Origin: Streptomyces sp. CG1
GTDB taxonomy: Bacteria; Actinomycetota; Actinomycetes; Streptomycetales; Streptomycetaceae
Assembly (NCBI RefSeq): GCF_041080625.1
Contig: NZ_CP163518.1
Location: forward strand, 3,596,001-3,660,000
Direction: 5' to 3'
Length of the DNA stretch: 64,000 nt
Shown here: in pieces, positions 1 through 8,233 of the stretch
Numbering within the stretch: the stretch's first letter is position 1
Layout: each line of letters begins with the position of its first letter
The notes under the pieces: model-generated
What the model was told of the DNA's origin: nothing
Databases searched by the model: none
What the model saw: the letters and a program-made list of their open reading frames with translations, nothing else
Made by a program: the position numbers and the translations under genes

Positions 1-64
1 CGCTTCGCACATCCGGAGTGACGCTCCGCCTCTACAATCTGCAGCCACGTACTAATTCCGAATA

Positions 65-1456
65 ATGGAAAAACAAAACCGCTTTACGGAATCCTTGGAT
101 CGACAATATGTTGCAGGGATGGCAGCGAACGGCTTCACCCCCTGGCCCGAGGAGACCGCCCTCGCCTACCGCCGCGCCGGCTACTGGCAGGGCCGTACCC
201 TGCCCGAGCTGCTGCACGACTGGGCGGCCGCGCACGGGCCGCGCACCGCGCTGGTGCAGGGCGCGACCCGGCTGACGTACTTCCAGCTGGACCGGCGGGT
301 GAACCGGATGACCGCGGGGCTGCGGCTGCGCGGCGTCGCGCCCGGCAAGCGGGTCGTGGTGCAGCTGCCGAACAGCCCCGAGTCCGTCGTCGCGGTGTTC
401 GCGCTGATGCGCGGCGGTGCGGTCCCCGTGCTCGCGCCGGTCACCCATCGGGAACCGGAGATCACCCATGTGGCCGCCGAGACCGAGGCCGTCGGCTACA
501 TCGGCCCGGCGGTGCACCGTGGCTTCGACCACGCCGCGATGGCCGCCCGGGTCGCCGCCGGGTCGACATCGCTGCGACGGATCTTCACCGTCGCCGCGCC
601 CGGCGAGCAGGCGGGCGGTTTCTCGGTGCTGCCGGGCGGCTGTCTGGCCTTCCCGCTGCACACCGTGGACGAGGCGCCCGTACCGGACCGCCGTCTGGAC
701 GCCTCCGACGTGGCGTTCTTCCTGCTGTCGGGCGGTACGACGGCGCCGCCGAGGCTCATCGGCCGTACCCACGACGACTACGCCTACCAGCTGCGCTCCA
801 CCGCAGAGTTGCTCGGACTCGGTCCCGAGGACGTCTGTCTGACGGCACTGCCCGCGCACTCCAACCTCGCCCTCGGCAGTCCCGGCATTCTCGGCACCCT
901 GGCCGCGGGCGGCACCGTGGTGCTGCTCGGCGACCCGGAGCCGGACACCGCCTTCGCCGCGATCGCCCGGGAACGGGTGACCGTCACCGCGGTGACGCCC
1001 AGCGTCGCCGTCCGGTGGCTGGACGCCCTCGACGGCGCCGGGGCCGACCTGGGCTCACTGCGCGTGCTGCAGATCGGCGGCGGCCGCCTCGCCCCCGACC
1101 TCGCCGCACGGATCGAGCCCGGCTTCGGCTGCCGGCTGCAGCAGGTGTTCGGCAGGGCCGAGGGGCTGCTCACCGTCACCCGCCTCGACGACCCGCGGGA
1201 CGTGCTGCTCACGACCCAGGGACGCCCGGTCTCCCCGGCCGACGAGATCCGCATCGACGCCCCCGGGGGAGAGGCCGGCGAGCTCCTCGTCCGCGGCCCG
1301 TACACCCCGCGCGGCTACTACCGGTCCCCCGAGCACAACGCCCGCGCCTTCACCCCCGACGGCTTCCACCGCACCGGCGACCGCGCCCGCCTGACCCCGG
1401 AGGGCAACCTGGTGGTGGAGGGCCGTGCCGAGGACGTCGTGATCCACGAGGGGTGA
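65..1456 (+). CDS. Truncated aryl-acid (DHB/salicylate-type) adenylate ligase
   Basis: The protein resembles stand-alone aryl-acid:AMP ligases (DhbE/EntE type), which activate dihydroxybenzoate or salicylate for siderophore-like assembly lines. The core-motif region SGGTTAPPRLIGRTHDDY lies near residues 222-239, a QVFGRAEG motif near 355, and a TGDRARLTPEGNLVVEGRAED motif near the end. The product stops at 463 residues, just after the hinge, so the mobile C-terminal domain with the catalytic lysine (about 75-80 residues in the family) is absent, and the following DNA does not encode it in any frame I can see. The A3 lysine is replaced by arginine (TAPPR). The first 18 codons are AT-rich and atypical; Met-19 (position 119) matches the usual family start. 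It may be inactive or retain only partial activity. No partner genes are visible at this edge. Confidence 0.75.
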   Translation: MEKQNRFTESLDRQYVAGMAANGFTPWPEETALAYRRAGYWQGRTLPELLHDWAAAHGPRTALVQGATRLTYFQLDRRVNRMTAGLRLRGVAPGKRVVVQLPNSPESVVAVFALMRGGAVPVLAPVTHREPEITHVAAETEAVGYIGPAVHRGFDHAAMAARVAAGSTSLRRIFTVAAPGEQAGGFSVLPGGCLAFPLHTVDEAPVPDRRLDASDVAFFLLSGGTTAPPRLIGRTHDDYAYQLRSTAELLGLGPEDVCLTALPAHSNLALGSPGILGTLAAGGTVVLLGDPEPDTAFAAIARERVTVTAVTPSVAVRWLDALDGAGADLGSLRVLQIGGGRLAPDLAARIEPGFGCRLQQVFGRAEGLLTVTRLDDPRDVLLTTQGRPVSPADEIRIDAPGGEAGELLVRGPYTPRGYYRSPEHNARAFTPDGFHRTGDRARLTPEGNLVVEGRAEDVVIHEG

Positions 1457-1569
1457 CCGGGCCCGCGCCCGCCCCCTGAACCCGATCGGCCCAACTCGCG
1501 CCGGTACCTGAGCATTTCAGGCCGCCATGGGCACGACCTGTGGCGCCTAGGCCATTCGTGTGCGCTGTC

Positions 1570-1598
1570 TTGACCGCCCCCACAGCCCCTCTTATGGT
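1570..1598 (+). promoter_or_regulatory. Putative SigA/HrdB-type promoter of the ABC uptake operon
   Basis: TTGACC (1570-1575) and TATGGT (1593-1598) are separated by 17 bp, a near-consensus vegetative promoter. It sits 69 bp upstream of the GTG start of the binding protein at 1667, which has a GGAGGA ribosome binding site at 1658-1663. Confidence 0.55.
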
Positions 1599-1666
1599 CG
1601 CGCTACCGACCGGACGTAGGACGTCGTACCTCCCACCCCTCCCCCCACCGACTTGCTGGAGGACCC

Positions 1667-3295
1667 GTGCGCGACGACGTGACCCCCGACGCACCGGCCC
1701 CGCGCCGCCGGTCCTTCCTGAAGTTCACCGGTGCGCTGGGCGCGGCCGCCGCGCTACCGCCCGTGCTGGCCGGCTGCTCCGCCGGGCCCGAGTCCACGAA
1801 CGACACCGGAGGCGGTGGCAAGGACCGGACGCTGACCGCCGTGATCGGGTACGGCAACGACGGCACCTGGGATCCGACGCAGACGGCGTCGGCGTTCTCG
1901 ATGGCCGCCAACAACCATGTCTACGAGGGGCTGCTGGACACCGACCCGATCACCCGGGTGCCGTACCCGGCGCTCGGCACCGAGGTGCCGAAGGACCCGA
2001 ACGCCACCACCTGGCGGTTCACGCTGCGCTCCGGCGCGACCTTCCACGACGGCAGGCCCGTCACCGCCGACGACGTCGTGTTCGTCTTCGACCGGATCCT
2101 CGACCCGGGAACCCAGACGCTCGCCAAGGGCTTCTTCGTGAGCTGGCTGGACAGCGTGAAGAAGGTCGACGCACGGACCGTCGAGCTGGTGCTCAAGTTC
2201 CCCTTCCCGGACGGGCTTTCCCGGCTCACCCTCGCCAAGATCATGCCGAAGCACGTCTTCTCCAGGCCCGGCGCCTGGGACGACGCCATCAAGGGGCTGG
2301 CCGTGGGCTCGGGGCCGTACCGGCAGACCGCGCACCACCCGAAGTCCAACACCACCTTCGAGGCGTTCGCCGCCTACAACGGCCCCCGCAAGCCCGCCTT
2401 CAGGCGGATGAACTGGCTGACCATCGTGGACGCCGCTCCCCGCGTCGCGAAGATCTCCGGGTCCGGCGCCGGGGCACAGATCGCGGACAACATCCCGTAC
2501 GCCAATATCGCGAGGCTGGAGCAGGGCGGCCTGACGGTCGCGGGCGGCGCCGGGATGAACAACCTGTTCCTGATGTTCAACACGAAGCACAAGCCGTTCG
2601 ACGACGTACGGGTGCGGCAGGCGCTGCACCACGCCATCGACACCGAGAAGATGGTGCAGGTCGCCCTGAAAGGGCACGGGAAACCCGCCTCCTCGTTCCT
2701 CAACGAGGGCAACCCGAGCTACCGGCGGGCCAGGACCGTGTACGACTACGACCCGCAGCGGGCGAAGGCGCTGCTGAAGGCGGCGGGCGTCACGGATCTC
2801 AAGGTCAACATCCTCGCCGTGAACGTCAGTTGGATCGTGGACTGCCTGCCGACCATCAAGTCCTCCTGGGACGCGGTCGGCGTCGAGACGACCCTGGCGC
2901 CGCAGGAGACCACGGCCGTCTTCACCAAGATGGACCAGAAGCAGGACTACCAGGTCGTCGCCGCCGCCTCGAACCCCAATCAGTTCGGGCTCGACGCGGA
3001 CCTGATCATGCACTACAACTACGGCCCGCAGAACCTCTGGATGGGGTACACCCGGTGGGCCGACAACGCTGTCGCCAAGCAGCTCTTCAAGGACATGGAC
3101 CGGGCGACCCGGGAGCCGGACGCGGCGAAGAAGAGGGCGATGATCCAGGACTGCATCGACGTCGTCGCCGAGCAGGCCGTGCTGTACCCGGTGGTGCACA
3201 ACGAGCTGATGACCGCCTGGGACCCGCGCAGGCTCACCGGGATAAGAGCACAGCCGTACCCGGGGATCAACGTGCTCCAGGCCAAGTGGGTCTGA
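1667..3295 (+). CDS. ABC transporter substrate-binding lipoprotein, family 5 (oligopeptide/dipeptide type)
   Basis: Extracellular solute-binding protein of the DppA/OppA cluster, 542 residues, the usual family size. The N-terminus has a twin-arginine-like stretch RRRSFLKFTGALG followed by a hydrophobic run and the lipobox LAGC at about residues 33-36, so it should be a Tat-exported lipoprotein anchored outside the membrane. The family pattern of an early DPTQTASAF...YEGLL segment and a TWRFTLRSGATFHDG block is present. The GTG start has GGAGGA eight bases upstream. It is the first gene of a five-gene operon; the permease begins 4 bp after its stop. The ligand cannot be read from sequence: peptides are usual for the family, but the downstream aldolase and convergent sialidase suggest a sugar acid such as sialic acid. 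Confidence 0.92.
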   Translation: MRDDVTPDAPAPRRRSFLKFTGALGAAAALPPVLAGCSAGPESTNDTGGGGKDRTLTAVIGYGNDGTWDPTQTASAFSMAANNHVYEGLLDTDPITRVPYPALGTEVPKDPNATTWRFTLRSGATFHDGRPVTADDVVFVFDRILDPGTQTLAKGFFVSWLDSVKKVDARTVELVLKFPFPDGLSRLTLAKIMPKHVFSRPGAWDDAIKGLAVGSGPYRQTAHHPKSNTTFEAFAAYNGPRKPAFRRMNWLTIVDAAPRVAKISGSGAGAQIADNIPYANIARLEQGGLTVAGGAGMNNLFLMFNTKHKPFDDVRVRQALHHAIDTEKMVQVALKGHGKPASSFLNEGNPSYRRARTVYDYDPQRAKALLKAAGVTDLKVNILAVNVSWIVDCLPTIKSSWDAVGVETTLAPQETTAVFTKMDQKQDYQVVAAASNPNQFGLDADLIMHYNYGPQNLWMGYTRWADNAVAKQLFKDMDRATREPDAAKKRAMIQDCIDVVAEQAVLYPVVHNELMTAWDPRRLTGIRAQPYPGINVLQAKWV

Positions 3296-3299
3296 CGGC

Positions 3300-4256
3300 A
3301 TGACGGCCGTCGTACGGATCCTGCTCCGCCGTGTCGCCCTGCTCGTGCCGCTCATGCTCGGGATCGTGCTGTTCGTGTTCCTGGTGATGCGCTTCTCGGA
3401 CGTTGACCCGGCGTCCGCGTTCTTCCAGGGCTCGAACCCGACCCCGCAGCAGCTGCACGACTTCCGGGAGCGCAACGGGCTGCTGGATCCGTTGCCCGTG
3501 CGGTACGTCCACTTCGTCGGCGACCTCCTCCACGGCAACCTCGGCACCAGCGCCCTGACCCGCGCCCCGGTCGTCGACCAGGTCACCACCGCACTGCCGC
3601 TCACCCTCCAGCTGACCTTCCTCGGCCTCGGCATCGCGGTGGTGCTTGCGCTGGCCGGCGGGGTCACGGCGGCCGTGTACCGGGACCGGATCCCGGACCA
3701 GGCCATCCGGGTCGTCTCGCTGATCGGGGTGGCCGCGCCCGGGTTCTGGCTGGCGCTGCTGATGATCCAGTATCTGGCGGTGGACCGGGGCTGGTTCCCG
3801 ACCGGCGGCTACATCAACCCGGCCGACTCCGTCACCGGCTGGCTGCAGACCATGGCGCTGCCCGCCTTCGCCCTCTCCCTGCCGGTGGCCGCCCAGCTCA
3901 CCCGGATCGTACGGACCTCGGTGGTGGAGGAGCTGGACAAGGACTACGTGCGCACCGCGATCGGGAGCGGGCTGCCGCCCCTGGTGGTAGTCGGGCGGAA
4001 CGTCCTCAGGAACGCCCTGGTCAATCCGCTGACCGTGCTCGGTCTGCGGGTCGGCTATCTCCTCGGCGGTGCCGTCGTCATCGAGACCATCTTCTCGCTG
4101 CCCGGCATGGGCAAGCTGATGATCGACGCCGTGCAGAACGGTGACCCGGCCGTCGTCCAGGGGGTGGTCCTCACCACGGCCACCGGGTTCGTCGTCGTCA
4201 ACCTCGTCATCGACATCCTGTATCTGCTGGTCAACCCACGTCTGAGGGCGGCCTGA
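3300..4256 (+). CDS. ABC transporter permease, DppB/OppB type
   Basis: Inner-membrane permease of 318 residues with about six hydrophobic segments, beginning with RRVALLVPLMLGIVLFVFLVMRF, the usual DppB opening. The cytoplasmic EAA-like coupling loop is seen in DKDYVRTAIGSGLPPLVVVGRNVLRNALVNP (around residues 215-245), followed by the conserved ETIFSLPGMGKLMIDAV block. It starts 4 bp after the binding protein and its TGA overlaps the next ATG (TGATG at 4254-4258), so translational coupling is likely. It would form a heterodimer with the permease half of the next gene. Confidence 0.94.
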   Translation: MTAVVRILLRRVALLVPLMLGIVLFVFLVMRFSDVDPASAFFQGSNPTPQQLHDFRERNGLLDPLPVRYVHFVGDLLHGNLGTSALTRAPVVDQVTTALPLTLQLTFLGLGIAVVLALAGGVTAAVYRDRIPDQAIRVVSLIGVAAPGFWLALLMIQYLAVDRGWFPTGGYINPADSVTGWLQTMALPAFALSLPVAAQLTRIVRTSVVEELDKDYVRTAIGSGLPPLVVVGRNVLRNALVNPLTVLGLRVGYLLGGAVVIETIFSLPGMGKLMIDAVQNGDPAVVQGVVLTTATGFVVVNLVIDILYLLVNPRLRAA

Positions 4257-6301
4257 TGGTCACGCGCGCGAGCCTTGCGGAGCGGCTTTCCCGGCCCGGC
4301 GTCCGGCTGCGCGGCCGGCGCCGGCTGCCGCAGCTGTCGAAAGTCGCCGTCTGCTTCCTGGCCCTCGTGATCCTCGTCGCCGTACTCGCTCCCCTGCTCG
4401 CCCCGGACGATCCGCTCGACCAGCAGGACCCGGCCGGCGGCAGCGGGCATCCGTCGGCCGCGCACTGGCTCGGGCAGGACAGTCTCGGCCGGGACATCCT
4501 GAGCCGGCTGATGTACGGCGCCCGGTGGTCGCTGGCGATCGGGCTGGGCGCCACCGCGCTCGCCCTGGTCGTGGGGGCGGTCATCGGGGCGATCGCGGCC
4601 ACTTCACGCCAAAGCGTCGACGAGACGCTGATGCGCTGCCTGGACGTGGTCATGGCGTTCCCGGGGATCGCGCTCGCGGCGGTGCTGGTCGCCGTGTTCG
4701 GCGGCGGCATCGGGGTGCTGGTCTGCGCGATCGCCTTCCTGTTCACGCCGCCGGTGGCGCGGGTCGTACGGGCCAACGTCCTCGACCAGTACGGCGAGGA
4801 CTACGTCACGGCGGAACGGGTGATCGGCGCCCGCACCCCGCACATCGTGCTGCGGCACGTGGCCGTCAACTGCGCCGCCCCGGTGCTGGTGTTCTGCACG
4901 GTGCAGGTCGCCGAGGCGATCGTGTTCGAGGCGTCGCTGTCCTTCATCGGCGCCGGGGTGCGCCCGCCCGACCCGTCCTGGGGCAGTGTCATCGCCGACG
5001 GCAAGAACATGGTGCTGACCGGAGGCTGGTGGGCGACCGTCTTCCCCGGGCTGCTGATCCTGCTGACCGTACTGTCACTGAACATCCTCTCCGAGGGCGT
5101 GTCCGACGCGTGGGCGGCACCGGCCGCGCGGGAGGCGGAGGCGCCTGAGCCCTGTCGTGAAACTCCCGTCGTCCGGGGGTACCCCCGCGCCCTTGAAGGC
5201 AGTGGGGGAGGGAGTTCGGCGGCAGAGCCCATGGACCGGCTGGAGACACCGGAGCCCGGCAGCGGTGAGGTGCTCCAGCTACCCGGCCTGACCGAGGCCG
5301 CCCGGCGGCTGCGGTCCCGGGCCCGGCCCCGCCCCGACTCTCCCGGTCAGCCGGTGCTCGCCGTGGAGAACCTCACCATCGGCTTCCCGGACCGGCACCG
5401 GGGCGTGGACATCGTCGCCGGGGTCGGCTTCGCGGTGTACCCCGGTGAAGTGCTCGGGCTGGTCGGCGAGTCGGGCTGCGGGAAGTCGCTGACCGCGCTC
5501 ACCGTGATGGGGCTCCAGCCGCGGGGCGCGCGCGTCGGCGGCCGGATCCGGTTCCGGCAGCGGGACCTGCTCACCGAGCCGGTGCGGGCGCGGCGGAAGC
5601 TGCTCGGGCACGAGATGGCGATGGTCTACCAGGACGCCCTGTCCTCGCTGAACCCGGCGATGACCATCCGCGCCCAGCTGAAGCAGCTCGTCCGGCGCGG
5701 CGGCCGGCGCGATCCGCGCGAGCTGATGGAGCTGGTCGGCCTGGACCCCGACCGCACCCTGCGCAGCTATCCGCACGAACTGTCCGGCGGCCAGCGCCAG
5801 CGCGTCCTCGTCGCCATGGCCCTCTCCCGCGACCCCCGGCTGATCATCGCCGACGAGCCGACGACCGCGCTGGACGTCACCGTGCAGGCCCAGGTGATGG
5901 AATTGCTGCTGCGGCTGCGCGCGGAGCTGGGCTTCGCCCTGATCCTGGTCTCGCACGATCTGGCCCTGGTCGCCGACGTGACCGACCGGATGGTGGTGAT
6001 GTACGGCGGGCAGATCGTGGAGAGCGGGGTGACCGCCGACCTGGTGGCGGCTCCGGCCCACCACTACACGCGCGGCCTGCTCGGCAGCGTGCTGTCACTG
6101 GAGTCCGCCGAGGAACGCATGACGCAGATCAAGGGGGTCGTACCCGCCCCGGCCGACTTCCCGGCGGGCTGCCGCTTCGCCGACCGCTGCCCGCTGGCGA
6201 CCCGGGTGTGCCACGACAGCGCGCCCGTCCTCACCGGTACGTCCACCCATACGGCCGCCTGCCATCACCCGGCCGTCCCCGTGGAGGAGGCTCTCCAGTG
6301 A
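4256..6301 (+). CDS. Fused ABC permease (DppC) and ATPase (DppD)
   Basis: A 681-residue fusion. Residues 1 to about 295 are a DppC-type permease with an EAA loop (EDYVTAERVIGARTPHIVLRHVAVNC). Residues about 365-681 are a DppD-type ATPase with Walker A GESGCGKS near 402-409, signature LSGGQRQRV near 507, Walker B LIIADEPTTALD, and the oligopeptide-family C-terminal cysteine block CRFADRCPLATRVC. The roughly 70-residue linker contains a stretch encoded by a palindromic repeat (5161-5216). An in-frame ATG at 5231 could give a separate ATPase by internal initiation. Family transporters normally keep these as two genes, although I recall the same fusion being annotated in other Streptomyces. The GTGA overlap at 6298-6301 couples it to the second ATPase. 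Confidence 0.93.
   Translation: MVTRASLAERLSRPGVRLRGRRRLPQLSKVAVCFLALVILVAVLAPLLAPDDPLDQQDPAGGSGHPSAAHWLGQDSLGRDILSRLMYGARWSLAIGLGATALALVVGAVIGAIAATSRQSVDETLMRCLDVVMAFPGIALAAVLVAVFGGGIGVLVCAIAFLFTPPVARVVRANVLDQYGEDYVTAERVIGARTPHIVLRHVAVNCAAPVLVFCTVQVAEAIVFEASLSFIGAGVRPPDPSWGSVIADGKNMVLTGGWWATVFPGLLILLTVLSLNILSEGVSDAWAAPAAREAEAPEPCRETPVVRGYPRALEGSGGGSSAAEPMDRLETPEPGSGEVLQLPGLTEAARRLRSRARPRPDSPGQPVLAVENLTIGFPDRHRGVDIVAGVGFAVYPGEVLGLVGESGCGKSLTALTVMGLQPRGARVGGRIRFRQRDLLTEPVRARRKLLGHEMAMVYQDALSSLNPAMTIRAQLKQLVRRGGRRDPRELMELVGLDPDRTLRSYPHELSGGQRQRVLVAMALSRDPRLIIADEPTTALDVTVQAQVMELLLRLRAELGFALILVSHDLALVADVTDRMVVMYGGQIVESGVTADLVAAPAHHYTRGLLGSVLSLESAEERMTQIKGVVPAPADFPAGCRFADRCPLATRVCHDSAPVLTGTSTHTAACHHPAVPVEEALQ
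5161..5216. repeat. Palindromic element within the permease-ATPase linker
   Basis: Outer arms AACTCCC (5161-5167) and GGGAGTT (5210-5216) enclose a perfect 14-bp palindrome CGGGGGTACCCCCG (5174-5187). It looks like the small G/C-run palindromes scattered between Streptomyces genes, but here it is read in frame as the linker between two protein domains. Confidence 0.6.
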
Positions 6302-7302
6302 ACGCCGTCATCGACGTCCGGGACGCTCATGTCGTGCACAGGGCACGCAGCGGCGGGCTGCTGAGGCGTGACCGGGTGTACGCCCTGACCGGCGCCGACC
6401 TCACCGTGGCCGCCGGGGAGACGGTGGGCGTGGTCGGCGAGTCGGGGTGCGGGAAGTCGACGCTGGCGCGGGTGCTGGTGGGCGTCCAGCGGCCGACCTC
6501 AGGGACGGTGGCGTTCCAGGCCCGTGACCTGTGGACGATGCCGCCCGCCGAACGCCGGGCCACGCTCGGCGCGGGCGTCGGGATGGTCTTCCAGGACCCG
6601 TCGACCGCGCTCAACCGGCGGCTGACGGTACGCCGGATCGTGCGCGACCCGCTGGACGTCCACGGCCGCGGCACCCGGGCCGAACGGGATGATCGGGTAC
6701 GGGAGTTGATGGCCCTGGTCGGTCTCCCCCGGGCCCTGTCCGACGCGCTGCCCGGACAGCTCTCCGGCGGCCAGCGGCAGCGTGTCGCCATCGCCCGCGC
6801 GCTCGCCCTGGACCCGGCCCTGGTCGTCGCCGACGAGCCGACCAGCGCCCTGGACGTCTCGGTCCGCGCACAGATCCTCAACCTGCTGCTGGACCTGAAG
6901 GAACGCCTTGGCCTCGCCCTGGTGTTCGTCTCGCACGACATCCAGACGGTACGGCGGATGAGCGACCGGGTGATCACCATGTATCTGGGCCGGATCGTGG
7001 AGGAGACCCCGGCCGGCCGGGTCACCGACGCCGCCCGGCACCCGTACACCCGCGCCCTGTTCTCCGCCACGCCCGGCCTGCTGGACCCCATCGACCCGAT
7101 TCCGCTGACCGGTCCTGTGCCCTCGGCGACCCGGCCGCCGAGCGGCTGCCCGTTCCGCACCCGCTGCTGGAAGGCGGATCACCTGTGTGCCGAGGCGATG
7201 CCGGACTTCTCGGCCGCGTCGTGGCCCGGACACCGCTACCGCTGCCACCATCCTGTGGAGGAGGACCAGTCGACTCGCGACCTAGCACGCCAGGAGCCCT
7301 GA
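6298..7302 (+). CDS. ABC transporter ATP-binding protein, DppF/OppF type
   Basis: Second ATPase of the uptake system, 334 residues. Walker A GESGCGKST at about 47-55, Q-loop FQDPSTALN, signature LSGGQRQRV near 155, Walker B LVVADEPTSALD and H-loop SHD are all present. The C-terminal oligopeptide-transporter cysteine motif reads GCPFRTRCWKADHLC. I chose the GTG at 6298 because it overlaps the stop of the fusion gene (GTGA) and opens directly into the family's N-terminal strand (AVIDVRDAHVVH). The stop overlaps the ATG of the aldolase gene (TGATG at 7300-7304). Confidence 0.93.
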   Translation: MNAVIDVRDAHVVHRARSGGLLRRDRVYALTGADLTVAAGETVGVVGESGCGKSTLARVLVGVQRPTSGTVAFQARDLWTMPPAERRATLGAGVGMVFQDPSTALNRRLTVRRIVRDPLDVHGRGTRAERDDRVRELMALVGLPRALSDALPGQLSGGQRQRVAIARALALDPALVVADEPTSALDVSVRAQILNLLLDLKERLGLALVFVSHDIQTVRRMSDRVITMYLGRIVEETPAGRVTDAARHPYTRALFSATPGLLDPIDPIPLTGPVPSATRPPSGCPFRTRCWKADHLCAEAMPDFSAASWPGHRYRCHHPVEEDQSTRDLARQEP

Positions 7303-8228
7303 TGTCGTTGCCCACCCCGCTCACCGGTGTCGTCCCGCCCGTCTGCACACCCCTGACGCCGGAGCGCGAGGTGGACGTCCGCTCGCTGCTCAGACTGGTG
7401 GACCATCTGGTGGAGGGCGGGGCGCACGGGCTGTTCGTCCTCGGGTCGTCGTCCGAGGCGGCGTTCCTGACGGACCGGCAGCGCCGGCAGGTCGTGGAGG
7501 CGGTGACCGCGCACGTCGGCGGCCAGCTACCGGTCCTCGCCGGCGCCATCGACATGACCACCCCGCGCGTCCTGGACCACGTCGCGGCGGTGACGGCGGC
7601 CGGAGCGGAGGCGGTGGTCGTCACCGCCCCGTTCTACGCCCGCACCCACCGCGCCGAGATCGTCCACCACTACCGCCGGATCGCGACCGCGAGCGAGGTG
7701 CCGGTCATCGCCTACGACATCCCCGTCGCCGTGCACACCAAGCTCCCCGCCGACCTGGTGCTGGGACTGGCCGCCGACCAGGTGCTGGCCGGGATCAAGG
7801 ACTCCAGCGGGGACCTGGGCGCGTTCCGCGAGATCGTCACCGGAGCCCGTACACACCCCGGGTTCAGCGTGCTCACCGGCTCCGAGCTGTTCGTGGACGC
7901 CGCGCTGGCGCTGGGCGCCGACGGGGCCGTGCCGGGGCTGGCCAACGTCGACCCGCACGGGTATGCGCGGCTGTACCGGATGTGCCGGGCGGGTGACTGG
8001 GAGGGCGCGCGGGCCGAACAGGAGCGGCTGTGCGCGCTGTTCGGGATGGTCGCGGTCGGCGATCCGGCGCGGATGGGCGGCAGCTCGTCGGCACTGGGCG
8101 CGTTCAAGGCCGCACTGCATCTGCGCGGCATCATCGACTGCCCGGCGACGGCCGAGCCGCAGGTACCGCTGTCCGGCGAGGAGACCGAAAAGGTCTGCAA
8201 GTTCCTGGCGGCGGCGGGGCTGCTCTGA
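7302..8228 (+). CDS. DapA/NanA-family aldolase (dihydrodipicolinate synthase or N-acetylneuraminate lyase-like)
   Basis: A 308-residue class I aldolase of the DHDPS/NAL superfamily, which forms a Schiff base with a keto acid, usually pyruvate. The Schiff-base lysine is in AGIKDSSGDLG and the conserved tyrosine in IAYDIP. The usual GTTGE/GSTGE substrate-binding motif is replaced by GSSSE, so the substrate may differ from that of true DapA. It starts inside the stop codon of the ABC ATPase and is the last gene of the uptake operon, so it probably acts on the imported compound. The sialidase converging on it (5 bp between stops) makes an N-acetylneuraminate lyase role attractive, but this is inferred from context. 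Confidence 0.85.
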   Translation: MSLPTPLTGVVPPVCTPLTPEREVDVRSLLRLVDHLVEGGAHGLFVLGSSSEAAFLTDRQRRQVVEAVTAHVGGQLPVLAGAIDMTTPRVLDHVAAVTAAGAEAVVVTAPFYARTHRAEIVHHYRRIATASEVPVIAYDIPVAVHTKLPADLVLGLAADQVLAGIKDSSGDLGAFREIVTGARTHPGFSVLTGSELFVDAALALGADGAVPGLANVDPHGYARLYRMCRAGDWEGARAEQERLCALFGMVAVGDPARMGGSSSALGAFKAALHLRGIIDCPATAEPQVPLSGEETEKVCKFLAAAGLL

Positions 8229-8233
8229 CACGG

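Noticed and set aside
1..64. A gene or RNA at the left edge
   Set aside because: Only 64 bp, with no coding frame or recognisable signal beyond AT-rich sequence near the first start codon.
7302..8228. Calling the aldolase dapA (lysine biosynthesis)
   Set aside because: The substrate motif is GSSSE rather than GTTGE and the gene belongs to an uptake operon opposite a sialidase, so a catabolic role fits better.
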